Positions 32,000 through 44,700 of a stretch of 64,000 bases of DNA are shown in pieces. Position numbers and translations under genes: made by a program. Under the pieces are notes generated by a model that saw only the letters and a program-made list of their open reading frames with translations, did not search any database and had not been told where the DNA came from. Position 1 is the stretch's first letter. Every line of letters begins with the position of its first letter. The DNA is from Rhyacophila brunnea (taxonomy: Eukaryota > Arthropoda > Insecta > Trichoptera > Rhyacophilidae): positions 1-64,000 of the forward strand of contig JAGYXB010000105.1 in the NCBI GenBank assembly GCA_022495005.1. The letters are read 5' to 3'.

Positions 32000-34900
32000 G
32001 TAATATTTTTTTTTAATTTAAGTTGTGTTTCTTATTTCAACAGTCTTTCATTCATATTGGTAACACTTATAAAAAATATTTTTGTTATTTCAATTAGAAC
32101 AAAAATAATACAGCATTAAGTAGTTCCACGACTCGCCACTAGGGGATCTGAGCATTACCAATATTTATGCCCTCTTTTCTCTAAGACAGCTAAGAGGTGG
32201 GTCCCAAGAACTGATCTAGGGACATTACCGCATAATTCTTCCATGGATCATCATTATCATACATTAGCTTACATTATTACATTAGAGTTATATATGAAAT
32301 TACATTATTCAAAGAATTACATTTTATTACAAATATTCACTGCTTTCTATTTTAATAATAATACACAAAAGATAATTATACATAATAGATCTGCGTAGAG
32401 TCTGACAATATTAATTTTATGTGTGCTGTTCAATCACTATAAATCGATATTATTCATGACATTTGAGTAAATTAATAGTCCTCTATTTTCAATTAGTTGT
32501 TCAATATCGAATCATTTATACTTATACTTAATAATAATAACATTATATTATTTCATAATGAATCTCACAAAGTATGTGTGACAGTTTCGATTACTTAAAG
32601 GCCTTTGGCTTCATTTCACAGCTACAAAAAGTAATTCTTTAATTCTTAACAATTGAGGATAAGCCACTAATATTTCTAAACTCTCATGAAAGAGTTACTA
32701 ATCCAAATAGTGAGTGATAATAGCAAATAAGAGAAAAAGTGAAGCTTTAATATGTAATTCTAAAAGCCTGTGCATAAATTTATAACGAAGTATAAAATCA
32801 ACATGAAAAAAAGAATTAACTAGTAATACCTACTTAAAAAGCTATTACAATTACAATATTCATTCAAGAGTAAATGTAATACTGAATGTAATTTGATTAA
32901 AATGATAGTAACAGCCATTCCTAAAAAATATGATTATTCTTAAACAATAATGTAGATGGAATTTGATGGATATGGTCCAACTGAAGATTCAAAATAATTA
33001 TTACACCTGAGTAATTCAAAATAGCTGCTATTTTTTCAATTTAAGTAACATTACATTTGGCCCACTATACTATAACAGTTCAAGAGACATAATCAAAAAT
33101 ATGATTTACGAATACCATCTGCAAAAATCCAAGACTTTTTCTAGACAATTTCAATAAAATCAATTTAGACAAACAATTGAGAAAGTTTTTAATTAAGCGT
33201 GTTGATTGCACACACAATCAAGAAAGGGCATAACTTAACCAACTATCTCATTAATTAAACTGACATTTACGTGGTAGCATGTACTCCATTATAATTCTTT
33301 CAAACAAGTTTTTATTATTTCTTTAATTTTTAAATTATTGGTTGCATCGGTTGATAAACCTATCCTCAGAATAACATAACTGTAAGTAAATTCAAATATT
33401 TCAATAATGAATGTTAATTCTTGTTTTGAAAATTGTAGCAGAATGAAGAAGGGAATGAAAGTCTAAGAATTAACAAAAATGCCACTTGAACTATAAATGC
33501 ATAGAGCTGTCAATCTGTGTGTCAACAAGAAATCATAAATAAACCTTAAATTATACACATTTTTGTGTACTTATTTATAATGAAGAGAGAATTGTAAGAA
33601 AAATAATAAATTATTGAACATGGAATGCTGTTTTACTATTGTAGTCTGCAAAATTAGAATAACATAACAATTAATATTTTATTTAGTATTTATTTTCATA
33701 TCATGCATACTTTTCCAGTTCATTTATTTCATCATAAGAAATCAACTTTTTTTTATAAAATCTGGTATAACCACAGTAATAAAAGAAGAATATAATTTAT
33801 CGAAAATCAAAAATAAATAAACAGGAAAATATCTGTCTGACATACTATATATCAATTTGTTCAAATTGTACCTAAAGATATGTGCATTTAGTAATTACTA
33901 GGATAGACAACGACTAGATACTCAATGTTGCAACTCATTTTTTTTACTTAGTATCACAAAGTCATAGTTGAGCACCTAAATGAAATAACCATTTATATAG
34001 CCAGACAAATTCATTATATATTATTAAAAATGGTTGAGATAATTTGTGCTGATTCTTATAGGTAATATCTATAATAATAATGATCGATCTATTAAAAAAA
34101 AATCTTGGTAGTATTGGTTAACGTGGTTAATTTGAATAGGAATTTGATTGCATGTTAAAAAAATATAATCAATTTTTTTCAGCAGCAATAAAACGCTCTC
34201 TGATCAGTTGAGGATTATTATACACGTATTTTTTATCCAATACTGAATGATATACCTACACAATTATTAATAATCTAGCAACCATTTTATTGAAAATACA
34301 TTACTTGCAATAGCCCCAGAAATATACCTGTGTATTAGAAAAATCCTGAACCGAATAAGATTCTAGGATATTTCTAATACATACAAGGGTACGTTTCTGA
34401 CAGTTAGGTGTTTTTTATTTACAAAATATATAGTCCATTCATGTATTTCAGAAAATATTTCCTGGTAAATACAAGAGGGGAATCTATCTGCATTTAAAGA
34501 AAGTTATTGGAGAAAGTACTATGTACCTTTTACAGTTTTTATATAATTCATTTAGAATAACAATAGGTTTACTCCCGCATGTAAATCTCAAACTAGTCTG
34601 AATCAATTTGAAATTTTTTTGTGCGCATTCAGTTTGAAAAATATTAGCTGGAATATGTAATTTATGGATAACTAGTTGTTTACTATAAACATTCAAAAAA
34701 GTTTCTTTGACAGTATACAACTGATATTTCACCATTCATTTTATAATTTATTATTTTGGCTATTGGGTGGCAACATTTTAAGTTGATTAAAAGCAAGGCA
34801 GACCTCGAAGCGTGAGCCGATATCTGATTGTTTCAGAATATTTTGGTCCGGTTTATTTTGCATTTCACTTGCGGGAACAGAATTCAATGTCAATAAACTA

Positions 34901-35790
34901 TCCAAAATTCTTGCGGGAACAACTTAATATTAAAAAGACCTCATAGCACCTTCTGTAGCACAATTATTCATACAAATGACAAACGCGATAGCCCATATTT
35001 TATAAGGCATTTTATATTATCGATAAAAAATGATTTTCATGCGAATGAATAAACTACATAAATACATCTTTATATTGTTCAATATATGAGGATATTATAG
35101 GTACAAGTAATGAAATGGATACAGATCGAATTAATTCTTTAGAAAAACAGCCCCAAAATTATATACGTAGTTGTAGTTATAAGCCACCAAAATTTTAAAG
35201 AAAAATTGGAAAAATATTTGCATCATTGTCAATTATTATTCAATTTTAATGTACTATGAAAACTAATGACTCAGTATAGATATGCTTTACAGAGAATGGC
35301 TTCCAATTGCTGCATTTTTTGTTGATTTTTAAGGAATCAAACATTGAGTAATTCAATTGTATTTATTCAAAAGTTAACAGCAATTCACATATAGGTCACA
35401 GAAATAATTTCCATAATATTTTGACAATAGACAAAGTAGACCAATAAATTATAGCAAATTAATATGTAAATGCATAGTGTCATCCTTTATGTGGCTTGTT
35501 ATTGCGGAAATAAACGAATCGATCTTAACATTTCAGTGGAGACTGCCTACATCAAAATCAGTATTGCAAACATACCAAAATACAAAACAAATAAATAATC
35601 TGAAATAGTTTAATTTAATATTGGAATGAGAATCAAAGTATATTTTTCATGCTTTAAAATTATCTATGAATATCTGTGTAAAAGAATATTCAATGCCTAG
35701 TAATATTATCTTCGACGAATCCTACATAACCAACAAAGCCTTGTCGATCAAACCAGTCTGGAAGTGTTCACTCTGTGTGCGAGCGGACTT
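32000..35790. other. Intergenic AT-rich DNA; likely includes the GOGAT 3' UTR
   Basis: No gene seen. Directly beyond the GOGAT stop (35795), minus-strand AATAAA-type signals exist (for example complement of tttatt near 35362), but none can be chosen. The rest is simple AT-rich sequence with no recognisable transposase or RNA gene. Confidence 0.5.
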
Positions 35791-35794
35791 GTAT

Positions 35795-38700
35795 TCACTC
35801 TCCGCACACCACGCCTCCCGGGACAGGCAGGTTTGATCTGTCTCCCGTCAGGAATGTGTCGACGGCCCTCGCGGCTTGTCGTCCTTCGCTTATCGCCCAC
35901 ACTACAAGTGACTGGCCTCGCCTGCAATCTGTTACAAACAAACATAATATTATTGCATTGAATAAACCTCGAAAGGCACATTAGTTTAAACCGCTGGTAT
36001 TCAGTTCAATCCATGATCGAAAGACATAAATACTAATTAAAATAATAGACTATTTTAACAATATTTAATAGATATCATCCACTCAAATGGACATTATCAG
36101 TTTAGTATAATTTGTGATTTATATTATAAATTTCACCAATTTATGTCCACATAATAGTTAAAATCTAAAGCCAGCTATGGACGTAACTGCATATTTGAGC
36201 ATTTTTTTTTGCACAAACTTAAGTTGATAAACTGCTTTTTTCGGGATGCTAGTCCGAATCTAGAATGGCGATTATATACAAGTGAAATATCTAAATAATT
36301 ACAAGATAAAAAGAACTTTTTATATACAATGTTTTTAAATTTTCTGTTGAATCATATAAACTTGACTTGCTAGCTTAACCTTTTCCACTCGAAATTTTTT
36401 TTATAGGTACATACCACCCACTCGAGACTTTTTCCCGCACAAAGCATAATTTCAATATAAAACATTTAATTGGTGAAAAAAATGTAAAAATTTTTTTTTT
36501 TTTTATTCTGTAAAATAAATTTATAATGAATATACTGTACTTATTTTTAGTTTATTTATAATTCTTCATTGTGTGGTATTTCACAAAGCAATCTCCAATA
36601 TGTAATCCTGGCTTATCACAGAATCGTAATGAAATAGCGGTATGTAGAGAACTGGCTATAAAGTGTAAATCGTCCATTATGACTGTAAATATGATACAAA
36701 TGAATTGCCTTCAAATACACTTGTAATATAAGCGGCTGTCTCGTAAATTTCCTAAATTAGTTTCGGGCTCATAACAACTCATTCCCAGTGCGGTACACAT
36801 TATCAAAAGATTTCTCAAAAAATAATAAATCGATACGTAATAATTTTCATTTGACTCATTAGAGTATTTCACATTATATAGGTTCCGAATCGGCATAATA
36901 TACTAGTAAGTATTGTCATCAAAAACAGTATTCAAATATAAAACTGTAAACTATACGAGACGCCCCTGCGCAAGCGAGAACCAATAAAAATATAAACACA
37001 CTTCAAAATCATGCGTGACAAACACTTCACTCTAGTCTGGGAACGTTCAATAAATAAAATTTATGTGACAAAAAAACATTGCTTGCAAGCGACGACCTAC
37101 GAATAAAAAAAGAGAAGATTCCGATAAAAATACTATGTTGAAATTAGGCACGCAGTATTCTTTTGCCGACTTCTTTCTCAGATAAATGTAATAACCTATT
37201 ATTATTCATTCTAACTTGATTGAAATCGCATTATAAAAATTTCTGAAAATATTACAAAAAATGACTTTATAGGCGGTGCCGCCGCTACGGCGGCACTCGA
37301 GTAATACGGGAAACTTCTAATGCCGCCGATATGGCGGCACTCGAGTGTTAAGGGTTAAAAGATCAAAAAAATTTGTACTTGATAGAAATAATACTGAAAT
37401 GCCATTTTGATTTCCATAGTAACGCACGTATATATTAATAATTTAGTTGCTAGGAACCCAGAGCCCTAGCAACCAATAATAGTGGATTGGATTACGGATT
37501 TCTTCCGAAATAACTTTTCATACAAAACAGAATTAACTGAAAATGAATTCAACTCTACTTAAAGATGGCTGAAAGTATTACTAAAAGTCCACGGTGGCCG
37601 CGCGGCATAAGCGTTGGACTATAAAGCCGTAGGTCCCAGGTTCGAATCCTGGGTCTGGCAAGTACACATATTGTTTTTCAATTTGTGTGTGTCAGGGTAT
37701 GGACCTAATAGGTTGAGCAAGTGGCTGACATCCATTTCTCGTAAAAAACAAAATCTGTCAATACAAACCTCCACTCTGTGGAGGCCCATATGATCCTATC
37801 AGGATCGGACATGGTCGAAAAAAAAAAAAAAAAAGTATTAAAAAAATGCATTGGCATCGTGTTCTGATATATTTTAAAAGTTTCAAATGTCTAGCTAGTC
37901 GGGAAGTTAGTTAAAAATCGATTGCAAGATTTGTATCGAACAAACAACCACCGGACAAATAAGAATACGAGCTAATAAAAACGTTGTAAAATGACAGTTA
38001 CGAATGACAACTCTAGAAAATTTTAACCGCCAAAACTTAAAGCATCATTAATATTTTTTATAAGCTTGATGTTGCTTTGAGGGTTTTAAATTAGGTATCT
38101 ATTATTGTGCCAATTGCATACAGATTAAGAAAAGACGGTTAATTAAACAATAACCTATTGTCAAAAATATTAGTGAAAACGGCCTAATTTGACCTATGAA
38201 TGCATAATGCATAGTACAGAAAATTAACATTGTTTATAATTTTACCTCCAGCTACAAATACGTTGCTAACTTCAGTCGTGTAAATATTCGATTTAAGTGT
38301 CTCAATGTTGCTTCGGGCATCCAAAGGAAGGTCTGAAATAAAGAAACAATAATATATAAATTATTTACTCAATTTTGCCAGTGTAATTAATATATTAAAA
38401 TGAAAGATATTTCCTCTGCAGGGTTTGCGCGAGCGATGGACTGTTGTAAGTTGTAGTCTCAATAAAATTAGATACATGAGCTGTTAAAAAATAAGTTTAC
38501 CCAATTCTGTGGCGACGTATCTCTCAGGTCCCAAGAATCCCATGGCCAGGAGAACAAGATCGGCTTTGTAGATCTTTTGAGTCCCTTCAATTTCCTTCAT
38601 CTCCCAGCGGCCGCCAGCGCCTTTTGTCCAAGCCACTTCCACGGCTGATACACCGACTACATTTCCAGCACCTACAAAATAAATTGTTTTATTTAGTGAG

Positions 38701-41700
38701 AACAGTAAAATGCAAAAGTTGGGTTTCAAGTCACTTTTTCGCATATCAAACATATACCTAATATAGCTTTCAAAATATCAATATTTTCAAAAAATGTTTA
38801 ATTTTTTATGCGGTTTGTAGCATAGGAAAAGTTGCTTTAGATTTCATTAAAATGATATTTGAATATAATTTTATTTAGTAAAAAGCTTGACAAGAAGTGA
38901 GTTCCGGCACCTTTTTTTTATAAAAAAAGTAGCCTTGCTCATAAACAATAAAACTAGGTAAAGTAATGGAAACTTTATAAAAGTAAAATACCTAATTATA
39001 ATTTTATGCAAATTGATTTTCTAACAAACAAAACAAAACAAAATATCAAAAGATTGCATAGTAATACTGGAGAAATAAAAGTGGTAATCATATGTTTTTT
39101 TATGTCCCTACAAATTGAGGAATATACATGGGATGTCAGATGTTTATAAGAAAATGAGATTTACCATCGTCCAAAAACTCTTTGGTGAGAGTTGAGTATT
39201 TTCTAGGATCGTCTCCGAACTTGACTCGGACCTCTTCATGGCCATAGTCGACTCTGCAAGAATAATGAAATAATAAATAACACAGATTATGAATTGGTTT
39301 CGTAATCGGTTTGAATCAAAAACTCTAGATATCAATCAGTGAGGGTCAATGACATTAATATGGACGAAGCATCTGGAAAAAAAATGACACTCACTTTTTT
39401 GACGGGTCTGCCGAATGGCATAATCTGTTCTAACGCTATACAATAAAGGTGATACTGCTATAAATTCCCGATGCGTGATATCGCATAATGGAAATTGCGT
39501 GACGTCTACCTATACATGTGCGAATGTCGCTATGCGCGAATTTACTTACTAGCCACTGTATTGAGTGCGTTGTCTATTAATAATGTCATTGGTTTCTTTT
39601 ATTTTGTTAACTGTCAATTCATGGTGGAACTGCATTGTATTGTTGTTTTTATTTAATAAAACCAATTTTTTTATAGTACTTATTCCACTTTAATTAATAT
39701 ATTAGGACCGGTTTCGTCCGCCTCAGTGGGACATTTTCAACAGAAAATGTCCCACTTATGTGGAATATTTATATGTCCCACAATTAAATACAATTAAAGT
39801 GGAATAAGTACTATAAAAAAAAATTGCGTTTTATTAAATAAAAACAACAATGTCATTCGTGAGGGTATCTACATGTTATAAATGATCACAATACATTTTA
39901 CTCACCGGAAAGTTCTTGGCCACTGAGGCCACGGGTTGTCTTGCCCTCTGGTGGGTTTGGGCTCTGGCAATATTTCAAACGTAGTTATCGATTTGGCACC
40001 TTGGCGTAAAGATGTTGCAATACAGTCACAGCTAAAAATATACAAAACAAAAAATATTTTAAATTATGCATACAATATATGAATAATATAAGAAAAATGG
40101 ATTATTGAAGGTTGGAATTAATTACCCTGTGTCTCCTCCGCCGATGATGAGGACATGTTTGTCTTTAGCGCTCAATTGTGGGTTGTTGGTGGGACGACCC
40201 TTTTGCCGCTTCTGCCAGGTTTCCAAAAACTCCATTGCAAAGTAAATACCTCCTAGCTGCCTTCCTTTCAATGGTAGATCACGAGGCCATGTAGCTCCTA
40301 AACAAAGTACAACTGCAGCATACCTGGAAGAAAATAACAACATTGTGAATATTATATATATAGCAAAAACTGTGAAGAATTCAAATAAAATAATGAGACA
40401 TGAATGATTTTATTAATGAATCCAGGTAATATGTAAAGAGAATGCATACTCTTCCGCTAGTTCCTTTCCAGAGATATCTTTTCCAACGTTTATATTGGTC
40501 TTAAATACGATGCCCTCAGCTTTCATCAGATCCACTCGTCGCTCGACGACTTCTTTGGAAAGTTTCATGGAAGGAATGCCGTACTGCAGAAGACCACCGA
40601 TGCTGTCATTGCGCTCGAACACTGTCACATAGTAGCCAGCCTATAATGAAAAAAAATAATTAAAAAGTAATCTACTTATATCTGTCTGTATAATCTGTCA
40701 AAATGAAGAATATTTTATAAAAATGATTGAAAAACATTCAACACCATTAGTTAGAGGCGAAAGAAATAATATTACATTTCTGTGCCATATTGTGTTTGGG
40801 TTATCACCATGTATAATGCCTTATCTAGCTGTGCTTGAAATATCTTTACAATAGCCTCTACCACGAGCCTAAAACGTGGAGGAAAGATGGTGGAGAAAGT
40901 ACACACGGAGATTGCCCAAAATACAAAATAAGATTTATGTGTAAAATTAAATTATGTATGACAAAATATGATTTTACCTTGTTCAGCTGATGAGCACAAG
41001 CCATTCCCGCGGGACCGGATCCCACAACAGCTACAGTCTTGCCATTACGATTTTCAGGAATCTAAAATAACAACACAAACTATTATGTAATGGCTATGCA
41101 AACTCCCTCGGTTGTGTGGTTGGTAAAACATCGGTTTCAAATCCCATGTCTAGAATAAATTACTCATTTGGTAAATTGCGAGCCTGATACTACAAGGTTC
41201 TAAGTATACGTCCTTGAGAAAACAAACTCAACAATGAAGTAGTATTCTAAGCTGCCACATTATTACTTTTGTTTCATCAAGGACAAACACTTTTATTATT
41301 AACCACTACATTTATTATAGTCAATGAAGTGTTCCATAATATACGTTACGTGTGGTATATGATTGATAAAATCTTTATTTTTATTAAATCGTTATTTTAT
41401 TGAAAAAAAGTAGTAGTACTCAATTATAAATAAAAATAACTACTTACCTCTGGTACTATCCAACCATTCTCAAAAGCATTGTCAATAATAGCACATTCAA
41501 TGTTTTTGATTGTCACCGGAGGTTCTGATATTCCGAGCACGCAGGCGCCTTCGCATGGAGCGGGGCACACTCTTCCAGTAAACTCTAAAACATAACAAGT
41601 TCGATTATTGATGAAATTGTTTATATATTTTTATTAAAAAAACATAAAAGATTGCGGTGCCATCTAGAAACAAAGTTGGTATTGTTATCTTTGTTGGTGA

Positions 41701-44700
41701 AAAAACATTGGATAGTCTATGACAGTTATACAGTTGGCAACAATGCTCTGAAGAATATGAAACTCTTTTATTCTATTTTCAAATCTGCTTTCTTTTTTTC
41801 CCATATAATTTTGTTTTTATTTTGCTGTCACTATTTTTTATATTTATATACAAAATGTAATCTTTAAATCAAATCAAATTTATTTATTTTATATATAATG
41901 AACATAACAAATTATAAATTCAAAGCATTCACGACATGACATAAAATAAGTGTTAATAATTTTTTAAAATAAAAATACAGAGAAGTGTGAGTTAATAATA
42001 CAATAAGTAATAAAATAAGAAAAGAAATAAAATAAATAACAAAATAGAAGTAGATGGAACCACACAGAGTGAACTTTGATAGACCCTATCTTAAAAGCGT
42101 AAAAGTGTAAAACTTAAGCGTCTCAGCCTAATAAAAGCTTAATAATTACAACATTGATTCAAAATTACAGAAGATTGTCAAAATTGACACAATTTGAAAA
42201 CACCACTGTGGTTATTAGAAAATTAGATTCAAATTTTTTACCTTTATTTTATTTTATATTTTTTATATTTCTTTACTTTATTTTTTCCATACATTGTAAA
42301 AATTTTGTGAGATTAGTAGGTACTGATACCGGCCTTTCTCCGTCGAGGAGAATGGTGAAGGTCGTATCACTAGCAGGCCAGTAGCGGGGTGGAATGAGAG
42401 AAACGCACATGTATGCTGTTGAGGCTGGTGTTTATTATATTGTTGATACAGGGTATTGTCGTTCGCGGTCGGTTGGTAATTGGCGATTTGGCGGCCTGGC
42501 CTGCAAACGTGGTGTCGCGGCTGGGCTGCTGATGCTTGGCATCCGAGGCGAGTCAGTGCTTGCGGCTTGGCGATGCAGTCTTTTTGGCGGGAAATGCTGG
42601 CTGGGCTGTCCGGAATGCTCTTAGCTTATTATGCTTGCTTGGCGCCGACGCGGTTCTTTTGGCTGGAGAATTGGAGATGCTGGCTTGGCTTCGCGTCCGA
42701 GGCGAGCAGAGGCGATGCTAGCTGTCCGGTGTCCAATTGAAGAGAGAGATTTTGGCGGTCGATGCTGTTCGTTCGGCGTCAGGGGCAAGAGAATGATTTT
42801 CGCGCCCATCCAACTGTCAGGCGGTGTCATGTTCGTCCGTCGGTCGGGAACCTCCATGTTTTACCGACGGATTGACTAGTGGCGGCGCGAGCGGCCATTT
42901 TCGACAGATGAGGACGAATTTGAATTTTGGTATTTTCAGTGGAGGTAGGCTCCGCTCGGCCGGGGGTTGCGAGGGCGCGAAGAGTGGACGTAGGCCGTGG
43001 TGTTTTGGGAAAGATGATGGTTCGGTCCTCCCTTTGAGGTGGTCTCCTGTGGGAGACCTTCATCTGGTATCAGTACCTTATTAAAATTTCACATTTCTTT
43101 TGCAATTTGTAAGCCAGTTATCTTACCTGGGAAGTTGTTTGTCTGGAGCAGCTGCTTGAGAGCTTCCTTCCAGTTGCCTTGGAAGATGAGGTCATTCCAC
43201 TTAGGAATGATGTTCCCGAGCGGGCAGCCGTGCGAGGACTGGCAGAAAGGCACTCCGCAGTCCATGCAGCGAGCCGCCTGGACGCGAAGTCCTCTGCGCA
43301 CGTGTTGCTTATCATACACTTCGTCCCAGTCTCGCAGACGCTTCTCGGCAGCGCGGTACACCACTGTCTCGCGAGGGTATTTTATGAAACCACTAAACAA
43401 AGATAATCACCATAAATATATATATAGATGTTGGTCAATTAATGATAAGTGTATGATAAGGCTCTCAAGGTGGATATTCTGCCACCATTCCAACGAAAGC
43501 GGATGACACCAATGAGGGGGTGGTAATAAGTTAATAATTAATGAAAGTTAAAGACACTAATTTTCATACCGAGTCTTGTCGAGAAGTTTCTCAAGACGTT
43601 TCTTTTCAAACGTTAAGTCCTGCACAGCTTCCTCGATGTCCACAATAGGCTCAGATTTTCCATTGGTATGATTCGACTGTCCATTACTCTCAACAGCGGT
43701 GACTGGTTTCAGAGCCATCTGTTTGAGGGCTCGTTGATACTCTGTTGGGAATACTTTCACAAACTTACTGGCCGATGCTGGCCATGATGCAAGCAATTCG
43801 GTTGCTATAATAGATCTGCAAAAATGTATATTAAATTAAATAGAAACATAAACAAAACATCATAACATAATATGTACCTAACTCTCAATGTGAAATTACA
43901 GAAATTTAATATTGATTGTACATGTTTAATAAAGAACCCCACATTGGGCACCATTTAATATTATTGAGAATTCTCCAATGTGTTTCCTTGTTTCATGAAA
44001 AGTGCAGTGAATATGAATAAGTCACAATATTTATGAATAGAGGATTAGTTATTAAATATAATATGTAAATAATTTGACCTTAGAAACAACATACTAGAAA
44101 AAGAAATTTTGAATTGTCATCCAGTGGATCCGGGTTCAAGTCTTGCTCCATACCAATATTGTTCTAATAGATAATATATAATATATCTTTCTGAGGGTTC
44201 CAAATTATGTAGATATATTATTCAATAACGAAATTGTTTTTAACATTCTACTGCCATTAGGCACACTAAAAGTATTGAGGTTTGTTCTACAGTATGTACT
44301 TCACGAAAATTATTATAGCAAAATCTATCAACAGTGAAATGGTTCATGTTTGATCATTATCATCAAGACACGCATTAATAATTGTTGATTCGTGCTATGA
44401 TACATTTTTTTAATAATAATTATCGCAATTATTGTCATGTTCATTTTATTATATTTACCCCGTATACTGCACAAATTCTTCAAGGAGCTGTTGGACATAA
44501 TCTAAATCTTCTTTAAGTTCAAGAGGCAATAACTCCACCATTTGATGGTTGCATTTAGAGTTGAATGAACCATCCACATCCAATACGTATGCGATACCAC
44601 CTTTAACATCAAAGACAATACATGTTACTTTTATTTCATACCTAAACAAGGAAATATAAATCTTTTCGTGTGAAAGTGAGAAATTTAATGTTTCGCATTT

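Larger units (their letters stand above)
36285..38000 (+). repeat. Intron segment duplicated at 45727-46170
   Basis: Blocks 36291-36365, 37375-37580 and 37832-38000 match 45727-46170 in the same order and orientation. Examples are aataattacaagataaaaag, gtaacgcacgtatatattaa and tctagctagtcgggaagtta. The gaps in this copy are the piggyBac-like element and the SINE. Both copies lie in introns of the same gene. Confidence 0.85.

Noticed and set aside
42394..43063. Cluster of open frames as a GC-rich gene
   Set aside because: Frames overlap on both strands, have no conserved domain, and lie inside a block with LTR-type ends and a target duplication.
43039..43506. 155-codon plus-strand frame
   Set aside because: Antisense to the GOGAT exon at 43127-43392, whose homology and splice sites are clear.
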